A stretch of DNA of 64,000 nucleotides from Phoronis australis (taxonomy: Eukaryota > Phoronida > Phoronidae). The notes under the pieces were generated by a model, which saw only the letters and a list, made by a program, of their open reading frames with translations, was not told where the DNA came from and did no database searches. Location: positions 350,399 to 414,398 of the forward strand of contig NMRA01000296.1 in NCBI GenBank assembly GCA_002633005.1, read 5' to 3'. The position numbers and the translations under genes were made by a program. The first letter of the stretch is position 1. Every line of letters begins with the position of its first letter. Positions 9,301 to 17,700 of this stretch are shown one piece after another.

Positions 9301-12154
9301 GTGTCAAGATTGATCCTGCAGAGAGCATTAGATCCTACTTTTCAGCTTTTCTAGCTTTATTCAGTTGGTAACTTGTGTGTTGTCGTTGATGCTTACTGGT
9401 TGGGTTTTCCCTGACGGCTGATGTCACTGGCCCACCTCTAAGATAATATAAGTGGGCCAACGACATCAGCCTGAGAGACTTGGTTTAAATAAAGCTCACA
9501 GATCGGTTTCTTATGTTACAGATTCTTGCGAACAACAGTGTAAAAACGGCGGCCGCTGTGATAGTCCCAATCTTTGCCGTTGTCCGATTGGCTACTCTGG
9601 CGACAATTGTGAACGCAGTGAGTGTTGCATAAAAATTTTCTTTTTTCACTGGAGTTAATACTGCGACAATGAAATGATCGAGTCAACTCTCTTCTTTATT
9701 GTGCAGTTGAATGTAACGCGTGTGTTTGAGAAAATGTGTCAGGATTATGAACACAATGCCAGTATTATATCACACCAATATTTTGACTTTTAAAAATACT
9801 ATTCATGGTGATGACTCTAGTGTCATTTAATTCTTTATCAATTCTAAAATGCTAATGGAGCTCATGAAAAGTCCCTCTTTATAATACTTGAATAGATTGG
9901 AAGCAGAAAGCAGGTCATCAACACGGGGGGACATCTGTGGGCTAACGGTCCCATGTGACTACCTGTTGTGAATGCATGCATTTCAACAGATAGGACCATT
10001 GTCTCACTGATGCCACCTGGTGAATTTCACGCTAACCATTATCTGATCCATTTAAGGGCTTGTAAATACCCTGAAAGGGGTGCTTCAAAATGTTTTGATT
10101 TATACTGGAAATGATGAAGATCATATTTGAAAATAACTTTTAATATTTATGTAAAAGTATTTGAGCTTCTGGAAATAAAGTTACTTTCAAAACACCTTTT
10201 AATTGCAGAAACTTGTTCATTGTCATGTCAGAATGGTGGACAGTGTATCCATGGAAACCGTTGCCGTTGTCAGTCGGGTTACTACGGTAGAAAATGTGAA
10301 ATGAAGTGAGTATGACCTGAACAAAATCTTGATGTGTGATGCAGGTACTACACTGCATATTTTTATTTCAGTGGACCAGTTTTTCACTTGTATTTTAGCG
10401 CTATCTTGAGATAAGTGATGTCTTGCAGGTGGCGCTACAAACTGTTAAGTATAGCAACACACAATATACTACTAGGAAAGTTCAATTCTATTTTGTCAAC
10501 TCGTGATAAAACAGACATAAAAAATTGACCTCAATCTGCCATTACCATGGTTTGCACTGCAGAGCCTTTGTAAAACAATGCTTGATGAAATTTTAGCTAC
10601 TTGAAGCATGTAGTGGAGTTGCAAATATCGATAACAATTTATACGTTTGTCAATTGTTTTTATGCAAAATTACTAAGAAATTATCATAAGCCTTTTATTA
10701 TGCGAAGTAGGCTTTCTTTTTTCTCTTCAGTTTCCTTTTCATTTTTGCCCATTTTTGTGTGAAACATTGAAGCAGCTATAAACTTGCATTCCATTTTAAA
10801 AAAATAACATTTGACTTTAACCATTAATGTTGTAAAATTGATCTCAACGTGTGATTTTATGGTTTTATACTGCAATTGTAACGATCCCTGAAGATTATGA
10901 ACATCCGTTCAGCCCAGAAGATACACATTTCTTTGGTTTGAGAAAGTAACAATTCCTTCCAAACACAAAAGGTTGTCTTGGAACTATGACATCAGCCGAA
11001 AGTTATTCATTCAATTAGGCTTATCAATTAAGAGAACGACGATTCATAGAATTGTAATAAAATCATGATACGGAAGCGATAGATTTCTATATTCATACGC
11101 CAAGGCTAATTTTAGTTCCAATTTTCTCCATTAGGTGTCTTATAAAGTTATGACTTTAGAATCAAATTGCTAAAATTGTGTGTTTTTCCACCACAAGTTT
11201 CAATGTCTAACGTAAAAATAAGCAATTAGAATACTATCTTGGCATTCTTACAGGCAATGCAAATATGAGAAAGTAATGGAGCCATACCAGCGCGGATACA
11301 ACAAACTCATGACAACTAATTACAAAACAAAATGTGGTTTCTTTGGCTGGAATACCTGTGTAAAAGTACGGTAAGTGTCCTCCAGGTGGAACCATCTCTT
11401 AAAGGGATACTAAACTAGTGATTTCACCGAATACTGGGTTAGTCATCTAGTGTACAATTAGTACTGCCCCTCAAATTTAAAAGTATTATTCAGCCAAAAG
11501 ACATCAAAGTCACCCCGGGTGGTTTAAAGAGAGCTTTTCTTTACCGGTGTCATTGATTAACTCATTTGTTACACTTGTCGATTTAGTAGACCTTGTGTAA
11601 CAGGTAATGTTGATGAGTTGCATGTTGGTACAAACTGACACTCTCCCTTTGTTGACACTTGTATTTCAGTTTTGCCTTGGTTGCTTGTCCAGCAAGTAAC
11701 CTCTTTGAGTTTGTTTTTCATTCCAAATATATGGTTATTAAGACAAAAGTGGACCTATTAAAATAATACTTACTCACTAGAAAAACGTATCAAATTTTAT
11801 CCATCCGAACTCACTGGTCAGCGATAAAACATCGTTTTTAATTGTCCAGAGGTGGGAATCTGAAAGAGCTTCTTTTTTTCACTTGCATGCTGTGAACTTT
11901 GCATAGATAACAATTAAAGTGCATCATTGTCACAAAACACAAACCCAAATTTGAGTACTGGAAACGATTGATTGATTGATTAATACCACGCAAATCTTCA
12001 GGAGGAAAAGTGGACTTGTCAAATTCAATCATTAATCTAAGAGTTGGAAATTAAATGTGGTTTCAACAGTTATATGACATGCTATTTTTATTTTAGGAAA
12101 TACTACCAAATGGTTTACAAGACTTTCTACAGACCAACCTACAAATGTGTATAA
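211..12154 (+). CDS. TSP1-EGF repeat secreted protein, VWDE/WIF1-like EGF array (3' part of gene, 12 exons seen)
   Basis: Coding exons 211-340, 658-822, 1733-1825, 3538-3633, 5975-6064, 7671-7799, 8594-8689, 9201-9296, 9522-9617, 10209-10305, 11254-11370 and 12097-12154 join in one open frame, all with AG/GT borders and matching phases. The product has a Lys/Asp-rich linker, a TSP1 domain with a WSTWS motif, eight six-cysteine EGF domains of the CxxxCxNGGxC type, and a Tyr-rich tail with four cysteines. EGF arrays of this kind occur in VWDE and WIF1, which are secreted. The TSP1 domain is not part of those vertebrate proteins, so a one-to-one name is not justified. No signal peptide or VWD domain is visible because the 5' end lies beyond the left edge. 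The EGF exons are symmetric phase 1-1, the usual sign of exon duplication. Likely role (inference): extracellular matrix or ligand binding. Confidence 0.78.
658..822 (+). CDS. Exon: thrombospondin type 1 domain
   Basis: A TTTTCAG acceptor ends at 657 and a GTATAG donor starts at 823; the exon is 165 nt, phase 1-1. The translation has the TSP1 hallmarks: [14 protein letters not shown], then RTRTAYC, and later paired cysteines ending in CFEKEC. It is one complete TSP1 repeat of about 52 residues with six cysteines. Such domains bind glycosaminoglycans and matrix proteins and are often C-mannosylated on the Trp. Confidence 0.88.
1733..1825 (+). CDS. Exon: EGF-like domain 1
   Basis: The acceptor CTTTTCAG is before 1733 and the donor GTATAA after 1825; 93 nt, phase 1-1. 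The six cysteines are spaced CxxxCxxxxxCxxxxCxC and a final C, with FNGG between cysteines 2 and 3. This is a short non-calcium-binding EGF: it has no D-x-D/N-E start motif. Confidence 0.87.
2909..2992. repeat. (CACAG)n microsatellite
   Basis: Imperfect runs of CACAG/CACAC; a shorter version at 3395-3474 in the duplicated copy, which may have caused the assembler to keep both copies. Confidence 0.85.
3056..3131 (+). pseudogene. Truncated duplicate of EGF domain 2 exon (probable assembly duplicate)
   Basis: This repeats 3538-3613 almost exactly, including the acceptor TTTTCAG, but stops at a single N at 3132, before the last cysteine and the donor. The sequence after the N restarts the upstream intron. 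It is best read as a second haplotype or contig end laid in tandem, not a real extra exon. Confidence 0.8.
3538..3633 (+). CDS. Exon: EGF-like domain 2
   Basis: The acceptor TTTTCAG ends at 3537 and the donor GTAAGT starts at 3634; 96 nt, phase 1-1. It encodes an EGF with [11 protein letters not shown] and [12 protein letters not shown]. The complete copy, unlike the broken one at 3056-3131. Confidence 0.87.
3801..4478. mobile_element. TIR element, GGGTCTGTTTCATGAAA family
   Basis: The ends GGGTCTGTTTCATGAAA (3801-3817) and TTTCATGAAACAGGCCCC (about 4460-4477) are inverted repeats. About 680 bp, no supported ORF; a non-autonomous DNA element in the intron after EGF domain 2. Confidence 0.72.
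4645..4862 (+). repeat. AT-rich interspersed repeat family, TTTCACTTGTC type
   Basis: A 220-240 bp unit runs from TATTTCACACAAAAATAATT to AATTTCACTTGTC...AAGAATTAC. Related copies: 8728-8935 (-), 23480-23720 (+), 28330-28535 (partial), 28911-29143 (+), 44640-44835 (-), 53857-54087 (+) and 63845-64000 (-). No ORF; non-autonomous. Confidence 0.65.
4945..5812. mobile_element. Penelope-like element fragment in inverted arms around an assembly gap
   Basis: The arms 4945-5224 (minus) and 5536-5812 (plus) are inverted copies. Each encodes about 80 aa with [19 protein letters not shown] and then [17 protein letters not shown] recall this segment from the region upstream of the reverse transcriptase in Penelope-like elements (recalled, not searched). 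The reverse transcriptase and GIY-YIG parts are not present. The plus copy has a TGA where the minus copy reads on. A 13-bp direct repeat AAATTTGTCTTAG flanks the unit at 4913-4925 and 5813-5825, a likely target-site duplication. Confidence 0.6.
5225..5465. other. Assembly gap of 241 N
   Basis: An unresolved run of N between the two inverted arms. Its true length is unknown; ORFs across it are artefacts. Confidence 0.99.
5975..6064 (+). CDS. Exon: EGF-like domain 3
   Basis: The acceptor CTTGCAG ends at 5974 and the donor GTAAGT starts at 6065; 90 nt, phase 1-1. The domain reads [11 protein letters not shown] then [12 protein letters not shown]. The usual NGG is HGS and the G-x-x-G turn is altered, so this is the most diverged EGF of the array. 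Confidence 0.85.
7671..7799 (+). CDS. Exon: EGF-like domain 4 with C-terminal extension
   Basis: The acceptor CTGTTTCAG ends at 7670 and the donor GTAAGT starts at 7800; 129 nt, phase 1-1. After a standard EGF ([23 protein letters not shown]) the exon carries about 14 extra residues ([12 protein letters not shown]), so this exon is longer than its siblings. Confidence 0.86.
8594..8689 (+). CDS. Exon: EGF-like domain 5
   Basis: The acceptor TTTCTAG ends at 8593 and the donor GTATTG starts at 8690; 96 nt, phase 1-1. It encodes [11 protein letters not shown] then [12 protein letters not shown]. It is too short to stand out as an ORF but fits the array in frame, phase and spacing. Confidence 0.85.
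9201..9296 (+). CDS. Exon: EGF-like domain 6
   Basis: The acceptor CATTTCAG ends at 9200 and the donor GTGAGT starts at 9297; 96 nt, phase 1-1. It encodes [11 protein letters not shown] then [12 protein letters not shown]. Confidence 0.87.
9417..9475. repeat. Intronic hairpin, GGCTGATGTC...GACATCAGCC
   Basis: GGCTGATGTCACTGGCCCAC at about 9415 pairs with GTGGGCCAACGACATCAGCC at about 9452, with a loop of about 16 nt. It lies 50 nt before EGF exon 7. Confidence 0.75.
9522..9617 (+). CDS. Exon: EGF-like domain 7
   Basis: The acceptor TGTTACAG ends at 9521 and the donor GTGAGT starts at 9618; 96 nt, phase 1-1. It encodes [11 protein letters not shown] then [12 protein letters not shown]. The upstream intron is only 225 nt and contains the hairpin at 9417-9475. 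Confidence 0.87.
10209..10305 (+). CDS. Exon: EGF-like domain 8
   Basis: The acceptor ATTGCAG ends at 10208 and the donor GTGAGT starts at 10306; 97 nt, phase 1-2. It encodes [11 protein letters not shown] then [12 protein letters not shown]. It is the last EGF; the phase changes here because the next exon is not an EGF module. Confidence 0.87.
11254..11370 (+). CDS. Exon: Cys/Tyr tail, part 1
   Basis: The acceptor CTTACAG ends at 11253 and the donor GTAAGT starts at 11371; 117 nt, phase 2-2. It encodes [15 protein letters not shown] and then [15 protein letters not shown]. It is not an EGF. I do not recognise a named domain; the Cys-x5-W-x2-Cys core with flanking Tyr/Arg suggests a small disulfide-bonded tail. 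Confidence 0.75.
12097..12154 (+). CDS. Terminal exon: Tyr-rich C-terminus and stop
   Basis: The acceptor ATTTTAG ends at 12096. The exon completes an Arg codon, encodes [18 protein letters not shown] and ends in TAA at 12152-12154. A possible AATAAA polyadenylation signal is at 12398-12403. Confidence 0.75.
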
Positions 12155-14370
12155 CCCTCACAAACAGCTCAAGTCAGATGTCTTCACTTTCTCTTAGTCA
12201 CTGGTGATGCAGTCATCAGGATGCTGCTTATTCCCTGGCAACGGAAGAAAGGCGTTGAGGAATTGTCCTCCGTCTTGTCAGGATTGCTTGGAAGGCATGC
12301 GATGGGTGTATGAAAAAGCTATAATGCCGCACTCCTAGGCGCAAGGAATTATTCCATAATGCCGAGTCAGCCATCGAACAGCTTTCTTGGTGTGAAAAAT
12401 AAACTACTTTGCAATTCTCATTACGCCAAAAAGGCATAAGGCCAGCTAGATGTAGTATGACAAAGGCATGGAAAATGTGATGAGCAATACAAAGCTATGA
12501 TTTTTGCACTCCAGACTAGTCCAGAAAGTTTTTTATATCCAGTGGTATGTAAATGAGTAAGTGGTGTTGCTTGGGTACGATGAAGGTTGGATAACATGGG
12601 CAGTAATTTTCTATACGGGTGGTGGATAGTAATTTATGTATTGCTACCTTTTAAAACACAAAGGCATCTATACGATGACTGAACACTCAAGTTCGAGTTT
12701 AGACGACGGTACAGGGTTGTAGTGAAAATTAGGCCGTCAGTGCTGAAGATATTTTTAAATTAATTTCACCCATTACAAGTTGATGTATAATTTTAAATTT
12801 TAAAGCAAATATGCCTTCAAAAAAGAGGTAGACTAGCAGAAAATGTACGACTTCTGCCCAATTTTTGAGACATCACAAGTTGTGAATTAATCACTGTAAC
12901 ACAAAAATTTCAGGTATGACGCAAAAGTATCTTTCAGAAAAGATGGACGAATGTCGTCAAAGTTGGTTACACCAAAAACCCTGTAGGAAACCAAATGACA
13001 TTTGAAAAGTAGACGGACATTTTTAATGCAAAATTGGATTATCGTAAAAATGGAATTTCAGCTACACCTCTTAATCAGTTCAATGCAAAACTTCTGCAAA
13101 GCAATAACTTCTGGTCATATGGGGCAGAAAACTACTACTGCCACCTGGTTGTAGATGGTAGTACTTCTGTCACTGAGGGTTGCATATAGAGCACTTGACT
13201 GATACTTTGTGAAAAGAACAGTTTATGTTGAACTGAGCATGCTCAAGACGTTTTATATAGATCTCAAAAGGGCAGTACGAGTCATGAGTGGTTAGTCACC
13301 ATTACTGACTGCTGATTGGTCAGATTATGAATTAGTCACTATTGCTGATTGCTGATTGGTCAGATTGCAAATCAGTCACCATTGCTTATAGGTCGAGGTT
13401 TAAAGTATTATTAAAGCTTGGCAAATATTAGTCAAGCTTACAAAGCAATGGTTACTGAGAGTGGGTGGGTACCAACTAACTGACCCACCTGGTTTGGTAT
13501 CTGCCCTCTCCAGTATCATTTGATGGTATTTTCTTGGGAGGACGAGGGGAGGGATCAGTCATATTGCCTCACATAAGGTTTCTTTATTTGATATTGGCTC
13601 CAGAATCTATTTTTGCAGTTGTCCAGATATTGCATTGGCTGGGCCTTCGTTCAAGTCAGGGGGCACTGCTTGTGCCTTGTGATTTTTTCCAACGGTGGGG
13701 AAATTAATTTCCCCCATTATTTCCAGTCATGGGGCATAGTTACCATCAGAGTGAATTCCACCTGCTCGGTAGACGAGAAATTCCGGGTTATTTTGTCTGA
13801 TTACTTTTGACAAACATGGTCTAGGCTAGATGTTGTTAATTCTTGTAAAAAATGGTGAGTTCAGCATAAAAGCTCTTTGCTGACTGTTCAGTAAGTTTAA
13901 ATTTCAACGGGCATCTTCAACTCGTTAGTATTGGTGGCAGGCTTACCTCAATTCTTAGTTGTTTATTTATTTATTGTAAAGAGTTATTTTGATGAAGTCG
14001 TGATTTATTGGCAATATACAGTGAGTTGTTAAATGTTAATTTAAATGTGATGTTTTATTGCCTATATGTGAGTTTAACTGTCTGTTTATTATTACTATCA
14101 TAAAAGAAATGAAATATTGATGCTATTTATTAATTACTTAGTATGCTTTGTCTTTCAGAATCTTTTCAGCAAGTCAAAGAAAAACAAGAATTTTTAAGAA
14201 ACATTTTTAATATTCTTATAAGCATAACGTGCTCAAAAGAGCAAATTAGGAAACAAAGAATTAAAAAATATCACACGGCTGGACAATGACTGAACATGTA
14301 TAAATAAATCGCAAAATGAAATAAAATAAATAAGTTTTGCAAAAAATCAGATCGTCATGATAATCATGAG
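12155..14370. other. Convergent 3' flanks of the TSP1-EGF and BTBD8-like genes
   Basis: No coding exon is supported. The left part is the 3' UTR of the TSP1-EGF gene, with AATAAA at 12398-12403. The right part should hold the 3' UTR of the minus-strand BTBD8-like gene; TTTATT near 14125 reads AATAAA on its strand. Small imperfect repeats of GCTGATTGGTCAGATT lie at 13280-13390. Confidence 0.5.
13280..13390. repeat. Short tandem repeat with GCTGATTGGTCAGATT core
   Basis: The phrase AGTCACCATT...GCTGATTGGTCAGATT recurs about 50 bp apart, with a third partial unit starting at about 13375. The units are imperfect and of unknown function. Confidence 0.6.
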
Positions 14371-14718
14371 TCACTGAGGTACGTGAAATCTGAAATTCAA
14401 TTCTGGTTTCATGAAATACACGTTAAAAACTTCACCTACGGGTAATTCAATGGCACTTCTCACAAACGGTTCCTCATTGTCTGCAAACAACTCTGTCTGT
14501 TCGTCCTCCACATCTTGTGTATTTAGGTCAGCCCAAACAGAGTTTCCCCGCTGTGCCTTTTGACAGTCACTATCCCTGTTTTGCTTTCTAGGAGCAGCCT
14601 CGTGTTCTGATTCTTTTCGACATGTTTTAAAGTTGCTGCATTTCTTCGACGCAGCAGACAAGAGTTGCTTATTTGCAACTGGTTTAGGTGGGTTTAAGCT
14701 TTTTGGCTTCTCAACTTT
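14371..14718 (-). CDS. BTBD8: BTBD8-like terminal exon 9
   Basis: The acceptor TATTTTCAG precedes 14718; the reading frame from exon 8 runs 115 residues to TGA at 14373-14371. The sequence is Lys/Asn/Glu-rich with a Pro-rich start and I recognise no domain. It replaces the long vertebrate C-terminal extension. Confidence 0.72.
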   Translation of the reverse strand, partial: KVEKPKSLNPPKPVANKQLLSAASKKCSNFKTCRKESEHEAAPRKQNRDSDCQKAQRGNSVWADLNTQDVEDEQTELFADNEEPFVRSAIELPVGEVFNVYFMKPELNFRFHVPQ

Positions 14719-17700
14719 CTGAAAATACACAAACCCAATCATTAATGATGATCACATTAACATTGACCTGAAGTCACTTTTAGACAGTCTTGAAGAAATA
14801 CCCGAGAGGAGAGCCATACATTCCACAGAAGTCCCAGTCATCGCTGCATAATATTGTTTGGTTCTTATCTATACACGGAAACTAACTGCTATAAACAACT
14901 TTCTGCTGTCAAAAAAACATCATCCACAGGCATATTTTATCTTCCTCATCCAAAGCAAAGTTCCTGTGTGAAATTAAATGCCTGGAATCCCCGTGACCAC
15001 CATGCTACTTCGGCTGAGACAAGCCCTCGGTGACAAGGAACCACAACAAGACTGGTCTGAACCAATGATGAATTACAACTATCTTCCCAAATCTAGAATT
15101 TATTTCTAATCTGAATAACAATAACACGTGACCCATTTTGTAGCAGAAAAAAGCATCAAGTCAAATAATTCTTGACCGAGGGCGATGGTTTATTGCAGCA
15201 TTTTTAACAAGAGCAACGTGGAGCATTGATATGCTCCCATGAATGCATCATAAATGGTGTGCTTCTAGGGTTGTTTATTTGTATCGTAAAAATGGCCACT
15301 AGATGGTGCAAAATACATCAAATCCATCAGAAATCGGGAACATTCCATTGTTTCTTTAATAGAGAGCTATAAAAATCTGCCATGGAACTTCAGTGAAACA
15401 AAAGAAAATGGAAAAAAATGAAATTGCCACTAGAGGGCACAGCATTCGTCGGATCTGTCTGAAAGTCGTTGCTGTTAACTTCATATAAATATGCTTATTA
15501 AATTTAATAAAGATTCTGCAGTGGGTTTAGGAGACATAGCTATGGGCACAAAACAAAACTGCCACTAGGAGATGCACAGTAGTCAAAGTTGTCATCGTCA
15601 ACTGTCCTCTTCACACAGAGAACATATACACCAGTTTTCAAAATAATTCTCAAAATGGTTTTGTTGATAGAGGGGCAGACCCCAAAAATGCAAAAATGGC
15701 TACTAGGTGGCGCAAAATTCCTCGAGTCCATCCAAAAATGAAGGATAAATCGGTTTGGGTGATAGAGATGCCTATATTCCAAATCTTATGAAAATCCGTT
15801 GAGGACCTTTGAAGATACACAGGTAAACATAAAAATCTAAAATTGCCACTAGGGGGCACACTGGTAATAAACACTTGCTAAATTTAGTAAAGATCCTGCA
15901 GAGGATTTATGAGTTAAAGCTATGAGCGCAAAAAACAAAACTACCATTAGAAGATGCCACAGTAGTCAAAGTCATCAGAAAATCATTGCCACCAGACCTC
16001 TTCATAGTAAGTTCATACATGCAAATTTTCAAAATCATCCTTAGAGCGGTTTGGTTGATGGAGATGCCTATATTCCAAATTTTATGAAAATCTGTTGAGG
16101 ACCTTTGAAGACACAGAGGTAAACGTAAAAAATTAAAATTGCCACTAGGGGGCACACCGGTATTTGGATCCGTCCGAAAGTTCGCTCATGCCATCCCATC
16201 CTTGAAAGGAACATATGTGCAAAATTTCATGAACATACGTCAAAGGGTTTTAGAGATAGAGTAGCAGACGACGGACAGACATGGATGACGGCATAATGCA
16301 TCTACACATAACATGTGGGTGCACAAAAATCAAAGACGCAACTTGTGACTTTAATAGATTTTCTATAACCAGTGGCGATCAGACATCATGCTTTTGGTGC
16401 TTTGTATACTAGTTTTCCTCTTCTAAGAGGATTTACTTTTTTTGTTTCAATTTCCTCAAATTTAATTTCCTGTTTCCTCTTTGTCGTCCCTTTTTCATCA
16501 TTATTTTGACTTAATTTATGCCGAAAACGTTTCTTGCAGTTAAATTTTAATTAAGGCAAAAACATTTGTATCACACAAACCTATTTATTTGTAAAACGAT
16601 ACGTCACCTAGAAAATGTTTGTCATTGGTCATTATAGGCCCTGAAGAAATGACTATGGAACAGTATTGTCCCTGAGCCTTGGTACGGTACCATACATTCA
16701 ATGATAATGGTCTGATATAACGTTGCCGAATTTTGAGAACCAGTTTTCTCCACTAAATAACAGGCATCAAACTGGTTCTCAAAATACGGCGGGCAGATTA
16801 TATCAGACCATTTACCCATTCAACAGTATCCTCCCAGAGCCTTGTTACCATACCGTATATTCAACTTACCCGTTTTTGGCTAAACAGCTGAGGTTTCTTT
16901 CTAACAGCACCGCTGCCAAATTTGACGAAGTAGGCTTGATCGGAGATCTCCTTCTGAACGTCTGGCGGGAGGTGCACCCAGCCGTCCGAGTCAATGATTT
17001 GGTTCACATGTACTGCTATCTGCTGTTTGCAACTCTTGATGAGACTACGAACCATGGCAACAAATTCCTGGAATTAACAAATTAGCAAATTATTTGAATA
17101 TGAATTCTAGTTACATTCATGTTTTGTTCTTAAAGCTGCAATTCTCAGGTGAAAACATTCAGCTCATCAGGGATGGTTCTTGATGACAAGCTTATGTTAC
17201 TTGCAAACATCACTTCATAACATATGATGTCCACAGAAGTCAGCAGACACTTCTTAACATATTTTCCTGTGTAAAAATCTCATGATTTGTACATCAGTAC
17301 CACAAGTTCATTTTTTGAAAACAGACCATCCCTCACTTCTTACATGCTAAAAATTTTACTATGACTAGTAATATGACTGTTCTCAGAGTGTTGGGAGGCA
17401 TCGGAGACATGTCTCAGCTGACAATTCTCTACAGCAGTCAGTTCAAGTATCAAGGGGTGGTAATAGACCCTTTGGCAAAACAGGAAGCAAGGTGCTTTTC
17501 GTCCCACTTCTGCCAACCGCATGATGTTAACTTGTTTTCACACAGTGGGAATCCACTCGGGGTTTGCAAGACTGCATGCTGGTTTTCCGCAGGCAGAGCT
17601 ACAGAGCTTATGCTTGGCTATTCAACAAGAAGGTGTATTTTGTCCCACTTGTTTTGTTCAGGTGGGAAACTCACAAGTAGACTACTTGAAAGCTTACCAC

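Noticed and set aside
15203-16330. CCACTAG-array as a CRISPR-like array
   Set aside because: Units are diverged homologous monomers in a eukaryotic intron, not identical repeats with unique spacers.
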